Positions 1 through 5,319 of a DNA stretch of 5,319 bases are shown here, one piece after another (the stretch's first letter is position 1; the number at the start of each line of letters is the position of its first letter). Origin of the DNA: Filomicrobium sp. (GTDB lineage: Bacteria > Pseudomonadota > Alphaproteobacteria > Rhizobiales > Hyphomicrobiaceae); contig JAJFHK010000342.1 of the NCBI GenBank assembly GCA_021775655.1, forward strand, positions 1 to 5,319, written 5' to 3'. The position numbers and the translations under genes were made by a program. The notes under the pieces are model-generated. The model was not told where the DNA came from. It worked only from the letters and a program-made list of their open reading frames with translations, and made no database searches.

Positions 1-94
1 GCTGTCGAAGGCGGGGGGCGAGGCTGATACCTACCTCGCCATGATGCGCCATAATGCGTTTGCGATTGCTGATGCGCTTGAAGCCGCCCCTTAG
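1..94 (+). CDS. C-terminal end of an unidentified plus-strand protein (partial)
   Basis: An open frame enters from the left edge (codons begin at base 2) and ends at a TAG at 92-94, giving 30 residues that finish in ...NAFAIADALEAAP. The stretch is alanine-rich and looks like one or two amphipathic helices, with no recognisable motif. A helical C-terminus like this would suit a GntR-type regulator with an all-helical ligand-binding (FCD) domain, which often sits beside sugar-acid operons, but that is only a guess from context and composition. The gene is convergent with the five-gene operon, with 61 bases between the two stop codons. That it is coding at all is inferred from the open frame, its codon composition and its stop close to the end of the neighbouring gene. 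Confidence 0.45.
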   Translation, partial: LSKAGGEADTYLAMMRHNAFAIADALEAAP

Positions 95-125
95 TGGTGC
101 CGTTGGTGCCTTTATCCTTGACCAG

Positions 126-155
126 CACCGTTCACGGTGGCGTCTCCGTCTTTTC
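126..155 (+). terminator. Weak candidate hairpin terminator in the convergent gap
   Basis: The 61-base gap between the two convergent genes contains a perfect 5-bp inverted repeat, CACCG (126-130), loop TTCA, CGGTG (135-139). It is followed nine bases later by a T-rich run (TCTTTTCTC, 149-157) on the plus strand. It would suit termination of the plus-strand gene. The stem is short and the T-run is not adjacent, so the call is weak. A competing pairing, GGTGC (105-109) with GCACC (125-129), is also possible. No convincing T-tract for the minus-strand operon is seen. Confidence 0.22.
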
Positions 156-1163
156 TCAACCAATGCTGTTGAGTTTCGCGAGCAAGCCTTCACCAACTGG
201 AACGCCGTTGCGAGCGGCAGCAGCGCGTAACTCGGCTTTGCGTGAGCCAGGCAATCTCGTGCCCTCGTCGGCTTCAATGGCAGCTGCAAGTGATTCCATC
301 TTTTCGGAGAACGCAACGGTTCCGGCAAATGCGCCTGGGTCGATTGCGATGATCAATTGGCCGACCGCAGGCGGCGGGCCTTCACCATCGAAGAATGAGC
401 TTGCTTCGAAGGACTGATGGGCACCGACGAGTGATGCAGCAAGTACTTCGACCATGAAGGCCAGGGCGGCGCCCTTGGCACCGCCGGCCGGTTCGACAGT
501 ACCCTTGAGGGCAGCGTTTGCATCTGTTGTGGGATTGCCGTCGGTGTCTCTGGCCCAACCAAGCGGTATGGATTCGCCTTTCTGGGCTGCGGCGAGAATT
601 TTGCCGCGGGCAACTTCGGAGAGGGCGAGGTCGATGACGACGGGCGAATCGTTGCGGCGTGGAGCGGCGAATGCAATCGGATTAGTACCAAATAGCGGCC
701 GGCATCCGCCCCAAGCTGTCATCGCATGAGGTGTGTTGGCGAACATCAAGGCGAGTGTTCCTGCATTTGCCAGTCGTTCGGCTGCCTGACCAAGTGCGCC
801 GGCGTGATGCGATCGGACGAGTCCCGCGGCGGCAATTCCACATTCTTTGGCCATATTCGGCAATGTGTCGGTTGCCTTTTCGAGAGCGCAATAGGCAAAG
901 CCGTGACAGACGTCGATCATCAACGTACCGGGCCGCGTCTGTGTCATGATAGGTTCTGCGTCGCCGACGGCCTTACCGGTGCGGGCTTGTTCAGAATAGC
1001 TGTCGATGCGGGAAAGGCCGTGGCCCTTCAAACCATCGATCTCGGCAAGTACAAGCGCGCGCGCGATTGCTTCGGCGTTCGGTTTGCTGACGCTTGCTGC
1101 AGCCATGTACTGTGCAACGAGAGATTCCAGCTCGGCGACTGGAATGTAGGCTTGGCTGCTCAC
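156..1163 (-). CDS. Ldh2/ComC-family NAD(P)-dependent 2-hydroxyacid oxidoreductase (malate/L-lactate/sulfolactate dehydrogenase type)
   Basis: The 335-residue protein belongs to the malate/L-lactate dehydrogenase (Ldh2) family of cytoplasmic NAD(P)H-dependent 2-keto acid reductases, which lack the classical Rossmann fold. Members include YlbC-type, ureidoglycolate and (R)-sulfolactate (ComC) dehydrogenases. Family blocks appear in order: GLKGHGLSRI (44-53), with the family HG..R signature; RSHHAGALG (117-125), matching the usual SNHFGAAG block; FGTNPIAFAAP (158-168); DLALSEVARGKI (178-189); GWARDTDGNPTTD (202-214); and GGAKGAALAFMVEVL (227-241). Length is normal for the family. The start is a GTG at 1161-1163, supported by AAGGAG eight bases upstream. 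It overlaps the preceding dehydrogenase stop as GTGA, so the two are probably translationally coupled. Two blocks deviate from what I recall as typical: DLALS instead of D.ATS, and GGAKG instead of GGHKG/GGYKG. Exact substrate is uncertain. Pairing with a D-2-hydroxyacid dehydrogenase recalls ComC/SlcC of sulfolactate degraders; malate, tartrate or lactate are alternatives. Confidence 0.9.
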   Translation of the reverse strand: MSSQAYIPVAELESLVAQYMAAASVSKPNAEAIARALVLAEIDGLKGHGLSRIDSYSEQARTGKAVGDAEPIMTQTRPGTLMIDVCHGFAYCALEKATDTLPNMAKECGIAAAGLVRSHHAGALGQAAERLANAGTLALMFANTPHAMTAWGGCRPLFGTNPIAFAAPRRNDSPVVIDLALSEVARGKILAAAQKGESIPLGWARDTDGNPTTDANAALKGTVEPAGGAKGAALAFMVEVLAASLVGAHQSFEASSFFDGEGPPPAVGQLIIAIDPGAFAGTVAFSEKMESLAAAIEADEGTRLPGSRKAELRAAAARNGVPVGEGLLAKLNSIG

Positions 1164-2104
1164 GAGGTGGTCTCCTTAAGAACGCGCAGGACGTTTTCGG
1201 CAGTAATGGAGCTGATGCGCTCGTTGCTCTCGATGGTGACGCCAGCGACGTGCGGGGTGAGGATGACGTTGGTCAAGCCAGCGAAGATTTCGGCCGTTGC
1301 CTGATCGATTGGCTCGGATGTAAAGACATCGATGGCCGCGCCGCCGAGGTGACCGGAACGCAGAGTTTGGGCGAGGGACTTCTCGTCAACGATGCCGCCG
1401 CGCGCGGTGTTGATGAGGATAGCTCCAGGTTTCATTGCAGCGAGTTCGTTGGCACCGATCAGGTTGTGTGTGTCTTTGGTCAGCGGGCAGTGCAGACTAA
1501 CAACGTCTGAGCCAATCAGAAGTTCTTTTAGCGTTGCAGCGCGTTTTGTTGTTCTCCACGCGTCGTGATCGGCGGGAAGGAAATCGTCGTGGGCGCGAAT
1601 TGCGAACCCTGCAGCGCGGGCAACGTCGGCGGTCGTTTGGCCGATTGAACCGAAGCCGATAATACCCATGGACTTGTTGGCAATCTCACGGCCCTGGCTC
1701 AAAGCCGTGCGCGGCCACTTGCCGTCCTGAAGATCTGTGGTGCCTGAAAAGGCCGGTGCGCGCAGCAGCATCATGGCGGTGCAAAGAACGTATTCAGCGA
1801 CGGATGCTGCATTTGCGCCGATTGCTGGAAGTACGGCGATGTCGCGCTGCTTGCAGGCCTTAAGATCGATGTTGTCGAGGCCGACGCCAAGACGGCCGAC
1901 GGCTTTCAGATTGGGTGCCTTGGCGACCAGTTCGGCGGTGACCTGAGTGCGATTACGAACGATCAGTGCGTCCGCGTCGGCTACGGCGATTGCGAGATCT
2001 CCTGGTCGTTCGCAAAATGTTTCGTCGAGTTCTACTGTGTGATGGGCGCGCAGTGATTGGACCGCGGCTTCATCCATGAATTCGCTGATGACGATTTTTG
2101 ACAT
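1160..2104 (-). CDS. D-isomer-specific 2-hydroxyacid dehydrogenase (SlcC/SerA-like), NAD-dependent
   Basis: The 314-residue cytoplasmic enzyme of the D-2-hydroxyacid dehydrogenase family interconverts 2-hydroxy acids and 2-keto acids with NAD(P)H. Residues about 1-100 form the first part of the substrate domain (ADALIVRNRTQV 43-54, RLGVGLDNID 71-80). The Rossmann domain follows with GFGSIG (150-155) and an acidic pair, D173-D174, near the end of the second strand, favouring NAD over NADP. The catalytic trio is intact: R235 in NTARGG (232-237), E264 in SEP (263-265) and H285 in TPHVAG (283-288). It lacks the C-terminal ACT domain of long phosphoglycerate dehydrogenases, so serine synthesis is unlikely from its form and its setting. 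The ATG start has only a weak purine-rich upstream stretch and lies 25 bases after the dehydratase stop. The stop overlaps the next gene's GTG. Setting and family suggest an (S)-sulfolactate dehydrogenase (SlcC)-like or tartrate/malate-type role; the substrate cannot be read from sequence. Confidence 0.92.
   Translation of the reverse strand: MSKIVISEFMDEAAVQSLRAHHTVELDETFCERPGDLAIAVADADALIVRNRTQVTAELVAKAPNLKAVGRLGVGLDNIDLKACKQRDIAVLPAIGANAASVAEYVLCTAMMLLRAPAFSGTTDLQDGKWPRTALSQGREIANKSMGIIGFGSIGQTTADVARAAGFAIRAHDDFLPADHDAWRTTKRAATLKELLIGSDVVSLHCPLTKDTHNLIGANELAAMKPGAILINTARGGIVDEKSLAQTLRSGHLGGAAIDVFTSEPIDQATAEIFAGLTNVILTPHVAGVTIESNERISSITAENVLRVLKETTS
1172..1177 (-). promoter_or_regulatory. 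Ribosome binding site deciding the GTG start of the Ldh2-family gene
   Basis: On the minus strand, AAGGAG lies eight bases before the GTG at 1161-1163. It is embedded in the last codons (Lys-Glu) of the upstream dehydrogenase, whose TGA overlaps the GTG. This supports the non-ATG start and suggests coupled translation of the two dehydrogenases. Confidence 0.75.
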
Positions 2105-2129
2105 TGTCTCGCTGTGGCGTTGGATTTGG

Positions 2130-3302
2130 TTAGTCGTAGCCTAGCAGCCGGCGCATTTCGCCGAGCATCTCGGGCTTCAGTTCGACGCCGATACCGGGAT
2201 CATCCGGCAGGCGAACGTAGCCATTTTCTATCGGGATGTTGTCGGCGAATCCGCCATAAGGCTGGAACACGCCAGGGTAGCTTTCCGAGCCGCCGAGCTG
2301 CAGTCCTGCTGCAATGTTGAGCGCAAACTGATGTCCGCCATGGGGTATCAGGCGACGACGCGACCAGCCGTGCTGGTCGATGACTTCGAGAAAGCGCAGG
2401 TACTCGGTGAGACCGTAAGACAATGCCGGGTCGAGCTGGATCCAATCGCGGTCGGGGCGCATGCCGCCGTATCGTAAGAGATTGCGTCCGTCGTGATGGG
2501 AGAACAGGTTCTCGCCGGTGGCGATGGAGCCAGAATAATGTTCCGATAGAACGGCGTTGAGGCGGTAGTCGAGAGGATCGCCGGCTTCCTCGTACCAGAA
2601 CAGACCGTAGGGCTCCATGGCGCGTGCGTAGGCCAGAGCGGTTTCGAGATCGAAGCGGCCGTTGGCGTCGGCTGCGAGGTACTTGCCGTTGCCGACGACA
2701 TCGATCACGGCTTCGATGCGCTTCGTATCGAGGGCGAGGTCAGCGCCGCCGATCTTCATTTTGACGTAGGCGTAGCCTTGCTCGCGATAGCTTTCCATCT
2801 CCGCCCGCAAGCCGTCGAGTTCCTTGCCCGGATAATAATAGCCACCGCCTGGGTAGACGAGGATCTGCTCGTCAAATTCGCCGTTGTTGTACTCATCCGA
2901 CAGCAGACGCCAAAGCGGCTTTTCGGCGATCTTGGCAGCTGCATCCCATACGGCCATGTCGAGGGCCCCGGCGGCATGGGCCCGGTCGCCGTGGCCACCG
3001 GGTTTTTCGTTGGTCATGAAGATCGACCACACCGCACGCGGGTTGAGCGACTCGGTTTCGGTGTTCGTATAGTCGGCAGGATCGGCTGCGAGAATGCGGG
3101 GGGTAAAGCGATCTTCGATGATCGCTGTACCCGCATAGCGCCCATTTGAGGAAAATCCATAGCCGATGACCGGCTTGCCATTCCGGATCACGTCCGTTTC
3201 GACGGCGACGAGGTTTATCGTCATCGTCGCAAAAGAAATGTAGGCGTTGCGGATCTCCGATTGAATCGGTCCGACAGCTGTGCGGATACGAGTGATTTTC
3301 AT
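2130..3302 (-). CDS. tarD: Enolase-superfamily sugar-acid dehydratase, D(-)-tartrate dehydratase-like (TarD)
   Basis: The 390-residue protein of the mandelate racemase subgroup matches, from memory, the Bradyrhizobium japonicum D-tartrate dehydratase along its length. Shared stretches include PIxSxIRNAYI near the N-terminus, NEKPGGHG (98-105), GGYYYPGK (153-160), ENLFSH (264-269), LLRYGGMRPDRDW (275-287) and IPHGGHQ (319-325). The N-terminal capping domain spans roughly 1-130, followed by a TIM-barrel domain. Active-site residues are all present, one position lower than I recall for the characterised enzyme: the KxK pair K181/K183 (KMK), metal ligands D212 (DANGRF), E238 (WYEE) and E264 (TGEN), and the His-Asp dyad H321 with D291. 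The family reaction is Mg-dependent removal of water from D-tartrate to give the enol of oxaloacetate. The ATG start gives the expected N-terminus although no strong Shine-Dalgarno is seen. It sits between transporter and dehydrogenase genes, with 25-base gaps on both sides. A related diacid-sugar dehydratase with a shifted substrate is possible. Confidence 0.88.
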   Translation of the reverse strand: MKITRIRTAVGPIQSEIRNAYISFATMTINLVAVETDVIRNGKPVIGYGFSSNGRYAGTAIIEDRFTPRILAADPADYTNTETESLNPRAVWSIFMTNEKPGGHGDRAHAAGALDMAVWDAAAKIAEKPLWRLLSDEYNNGEFDEQILVYPGGGYYYPGKELDGLRAEMESYREQGYAYVKMKIGGADLALDTKRIEAVIDVVGNGKYLAADANGRFDLETALAYARAMEPYGLFWYEEAGDPLDYRLNAVLSEHYSGSIATGENLFSHHDGRNLLRYGGMRPDRDWIQLDPALSYGLTEYLRFLEVIDQHGWSRRRLIPHGGHQFALNIAAGLQLGGSESYPGVFQPYGGFADNIPIENGYVRLPDDPGIGVELKPEMLGEMRRLLGYD

Positions 3303-3327
3303 GGTCGCGTACTTGCCAGTGCTGACA

Positions 3328-3801
3328 TCAGAACCACGATCCTTCGGGCAGGGGTACCTGAAGGACGCGGGCGAAAAGAAGGTAAAAGCCGGCGACGATC
3401 ACGGCGCCGGCAACGGGGTAAACGACAAAGCGATAAGGTGTCCAGGGGTCCCACATCGCTGTCAACATGATGGCGCCAAACGCGATCAACCCCGTTCCGA
3501 GGAATCCGAGAAACGGCATCAGCAAGGCAGCGGCGAGCATCGTGGCGAAGAGCGCGAGCCGACGGGGGACGGACTTTGCACCGGCGATGCCAGGGTCCTG
3601 TTCCGACGGCGATCGGCCGAGTAGCCATTGCAAGACAAGCAAGATGGACAGTGCGATCATTACGATTGCGATAGTGTGCGGGAAGACGTAGGAGTCCGCG
3701 TCCGTGTAGGTCGTCGTGTCCCAGATAACAATCGCGCCGAGTGCAACAAACAGCGCAGCCATGAACGGCGTGGAAATATCGCGGTTGCTCTGCTCGCTCA
3801 T
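3328..3801 (-). CDS. tctB: Tripartite tricarboxylate transporter small membrane subunit, TctB family
   Basis: The 157-residue protein is a small integral inner-membrane protein of TctB type, the less conserved partner of TctA in binding-protein-dependent, ion-gradient-driven organic acid uptake. Hydrophobic segments lie at about 12-28, 41-62, 82-115 (long, perhaps two short helices) and 122-147, the usual four-to-five-helix plan. The short N-terminal tail (MSEQSNRDIS) is polar, and a hydrophilic loop rich in Ser, Pro, Glu and Asp spans about 63-80. The YVFP segment before helix 2 and the C-terminal LFARVLQVPLPEGSWF, a short post-helix tail ending in LP.G, are typical of the family. The ATG overlaps the TctA stop as ATGA and has a strong AAGGAG eight bases upstream. 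Identification rests on topology, length and position after TctA, since family motifs are weak. Confidence 0.92.
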   Translation of the reverse strand: MSEQSNRDISTPFMAALFVALGAIVIWDTTTYTDADSYVFPHTIAIVMIALSILLVLQWLLGRSPSEQDPGIAGAKSVPRRLALFATMLAAALLMPFLGFLGTGLIAFGAIMLTAMWDPWTPYRFVVYPVAGAVIVAGFYLLFARVLQVPLPEGSWF

Positions 3802-5303
3802 TGCGACTTCTCCTTGGCACCTTTGCTAACAAGGCGGACCAGCGACGGCCCGAACAGTGAAATGACAATCATCGCGAGAATGGCAAGCGAGATCGGTCGG
3901 CCAAAGAACATGCCGGTGAGGTTGTCTGTTGCGGCTCCGATGGTCCATGCCTGGACAAACCCTTGTTCCGCGATCGAACCGAGGATCAATCCAAGTACGA
4001 TTGGGGAAGCGGAAAAACCGAAGCGACCGAGCACCCAGCCGATGCCGCCGAGGATAACCATGATCGCAACGTCGGAAGTTGAGTTGCGGATGGAGTAGGT
4101 TCCGATCAGCGTCATGAAGGCGACAGTTGGAACCAGGATCGCCTTGGGGATCGCGATGATCGATGAGTAGGCGTAACGGCCGATGATGAGACCAACCGGC
4201 AGCATCAGGATCGTTGCGAGGAAGAGACCCCAGATGAAGGTGTAGACGATTGAGCTTTCGGACGTGAAGAGGTTGGGACCGACCTTGACGCCTTGAACGA
4301 GAAGTGCGCCCAGGATTACAGCATCGGGTGGCGTGCCTGGAATGCCGAGGACAAGTGTTGGGATAAAGCCACCGCCGACGGTGGCGTTATTGGCGGATTC
4401 GGTTGCCTGCACGCCTTCAGGGGCACCATTGCCGAATTCATCCTGGTTTTTCGAGGTGCGGCGCGCTTCGGAATAGGCGACGAGTCCAGCAATAGAACCG
4501 CCGGCGCCAGGCAGGATGCCGACCATTGTGCCGATCACCGATGAGCGGATCAGATTGAATTTGCCGCGCCAGGAAATCGCGATGGCTTCCTTAAGCCGGA
4601 TGCCCTTGCTTTCACTCGTTACCTTAAGGTGCTTATCCGGCGTTGCGACCAAGTCGATGAGCACTGGGACACAGTAGAGACCGATGAGTGCCGAAACGGT
4701 TTCGATGCCGCCTACCAGGACCTGAGAGCCGAATGTCAATCGAATATCGGCACTAACTTCTGCAACGCCGACAGAGGACAATAAGAGTCCGAGGCAGCCG
4801 CCCATCAGCGCTTTGATCAGATGTCCTTCCGATAGCGCGGCGATAAGTGAAAGTCCGAAAACTGCCAGCCAGAAATATTCAACGGGGCCAAAAGCGAGTG
4901 CAACGCTGGCAAGCGGCGGTGCGAGGACCAATAGGAAAGCCGCGCCGACCAGGCCGCCGCAAACGGATGCGATGCAGGCCAAAGTTACGGCCAGATCACC
5001 GTCGCCTTTCTTAGCCATGGGGTAGCCATCGAATGTCGTAGCGATGGCTGACGGTGTTCCAGGAGTGTTTAAAAGAATTGCAGAATAGGCGCCGCCGTAG
5101 ATTGCGCCCGTATAGATGGCACCCATGAGAATTAGTGCAGAAGCTGGCTCCATCGAGAAAGTAATGGGAACCAGGACGGCAACTGCCATCGTTGCTGTCA
5201 AGCCGGGCAACGAACCGATCACGGTTCCCGCTATGACCCCGCCCAGAGCAAGCAGGAAATTTAGCGGGCTCATAGCCGCAATCAGATTTTCAAGTGCAGC
5301 CAT
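3798..5303 (-). CDS. tctA: Tripartite tricarboxylate transporter large permease, TctA family
   Basis: The 501-residue, strongly hydrophobic protein has the full length of the TctA family. It is the large inner-membrane permease that, with TctB and a periplasmic TctC-type receptor, takes up di- and tricarboxylates or related acids using an ion gradient. Two homologous halves can be seen. The first has GSLPGLTATMA (30-40) and YGGAYSAILLNTPGTP (69-84). The second has GILPGAGGSIAG (262-273), ESANNA (302-307), GGGFIPTL (310-317) and GIPGTPPDA (320-328). The paired PG and PGTP motifs are the family hallmark. About a dozen membrane segments are apparent, with a polar loop at about 221-250 and another at 279-305 before the ANNA motif. 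The start MAALENLIAAM gives the usual short N-terminus ahead of the first helix. Downstream it overlaps TctB by 4 bases. The substrate cannot be deduced from the permease; the neighbouring TarD-like gene suggests tartrate or a similar diacid. Confidence 0.97.
   Translation of the reverse strand: MAALENLIAAMSPLNFLLALGGVIAGTVIGSLPGLTATMAVAVLVPITFSMEPASALILMGAIYTGAIYGGAYSAILLNTPGTPSAIATTFDGYPMAKKGDGDLAVTLACIASVCGGLVGAAFLLVLAPPLASVALAFGPVEYFWLAVFGLSLIAALSEGHLIKALMGGCLGLLLSSVGVAEVSADIRLTFGSQVLVGGIETVSALIGLYCVPVLIDLVATPDKHLKVTSESKGIRLKEAIAISWRGKFNLIRSSVIGTMVGILPGAGGSIAGLVAYSEARRTSKNQDEFGNGAPEGVQATESANNATVGGGFIPTLVLGIPGTPPDAVILGALLVQGVKVGPNLFTSESSIVYTFIWGLFLATILMLPVGLIIGRYAYSSIIAIPKAILVPTVAFMTLIGTYSIRNSTSDVAIMVILGGIGWVLGRFGFSASPIVLGLILGSIAEQGFVQAWTIGAATDNLTGMFFGRPISLAILAMIVISLFGPSLVRLVSKGAKEKSQ
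3810..3815 (-). promoter_or_regulatory. Ribosome binding site of the TctB gene inside the end of TctA
   Basis: On the minus strand, AAGGAG lies within the final codons of the large permease, eight bases before the ATG at 3799-3801 that overlaps the TctA TGA. The arrangement fixes the TctB start and indicates translational coupling, in keeping with equal production of the two membrane subunits. Confidence 0.75.
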
Positions 5304-5319
5304 TTGGCGCCTGTTACAT
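5304..5319 (-). other. Window edge upstream of TctA, possibly the end of a TctC-type binding-protein gene
   Basis: Only 16 bases precede the permease start. Read on the minus strand they begin ATG TAA, so an upstream gene could end in this TAA, 10 bases before the TctA ATG. A TctC-type periplasmic receptor gene usually sits there. No strong Shine-Dalgarno is visible; CAGGCG is the best stretch. This is a guess from context, with no promoter visible. Confidence 0.2.

Noticed and set aside
95..109. Short direct repeat TGGTGC at 95-100 and 104-109
   Set aside because: Six bases repeated once is within chance expectation; it does not form an array or an obvious operator.
94..417. 107-codon plus-strand frame beginning in the convergent gap
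   Set aside because: Most of it is antisense to the C-terminus of the Ldh2-family gene, it has no domain, and its start overlaps the stop of the upstream plus-strand frame without a ribosome binding site.
726..1304. 192-codon plus-strand open frame opposite the two dehydrogenase genes
   Set aside because: It lies wholly antisense to two proteins with clear family motifs, is rich in Cys, Arg and Ser without domains, and spans their junction; it is a shadow of codon bias.
1160..2104. Assignment as biosynthetic D-3-phosphoglycerate dehydrogenase (SerA)
   Set aside because: No C-terminal regulatory domain is present and the gene is in a transport and sugar-acid dehydratase operon, so a catabolic 2-hydroxyacid role is more likely.
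3299..3868. 189-codon minus-strand frame overlapping TctB in another phase
   Set aside because: It is Arg/Cys/His-rich with no hydrophobic pattern and overlaps the well-supported TctB frame and the end of TctA.
3628..4098. 156-codon plus-strand frame opposite TctB and TctA
   Set aside because: It is antisense to two membrane proteins and has a composition expected from reverse reading of hydrophobic codons, with no recognisable domain.
3798..5303. Internal similarity between the two halves of TctA
   Set aside because: The paired PG/PGTP motifs are an established feature of the family, not a new duplication.

Overview
The window carries five tightly packed minus-strand genes that read as one catabolic operon (transcribed from base 5303 down to 156), plus the last 30 codons of a convergent plus-strand gene at the left edge. 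The moderately high G+C content, alanine-rich proteins, tripartite tricarboxylate transporter (TTT) genes and a dehydratase very like the characterised Bradyrhizobium D-tartrate dehydratase all point to a proteobacterium, most likely an alphaproteobacterium of the Rhizobiales/Hyphomicrobiales kind. The organism call is inference.

Layout in transcription order: a TctA-type large permease (5303-3798); a TctB-type small permease (3801-3328), overlapping it by 4 bases; an enolase-superfamily sugar-acid dehydratase with the complete D-tartrate dehydratase (TarD) active-site set (3302-2130); a D-isomer-specific 2-hydroxyacid dehydrogenase (2104-1160); and an Ldh2/malate-L-lactate/ComC-type oxidoreductase (1163-156), overlapping the previous gene by 4 bases. 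The gene that should precede TctA, a TctC-type periplasmic binding protein, would lie just beyond the right edge. No promoter for the operon is inside the window. At the left, a 61-base convergent intergenic region with a weak hairpin separates the operon from the plus-strand gene.

Taken together, the cluster looks like an uptake-and-degradation module for a hydroxylated dicarboxylate. The TTT system would import the acid, the TarD-like enzyme would dehydrate a 2,3-dihydroxy diacid (D-tartrate would give oxaloacetate), and two NAD(P)-dependent 2-hydroxyacid dehydrogenases from unrelated families would act on the other stereoisomers. The transporter plus two-dehydrogenase set recalls the sulfolactate locus (slcHFG, slcC, comC), in which dehydrogenases of opposite stereospecificity together act as a racemase. 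Here a TarD-like dehydratase sits in the operon, and no sulfo-lyase (SuyAB) is seen in the window. The most interesting hypothesis is therefore oxidation-reduction epimerisation of tartrate isomers feeding one stereospecific dehydratase.
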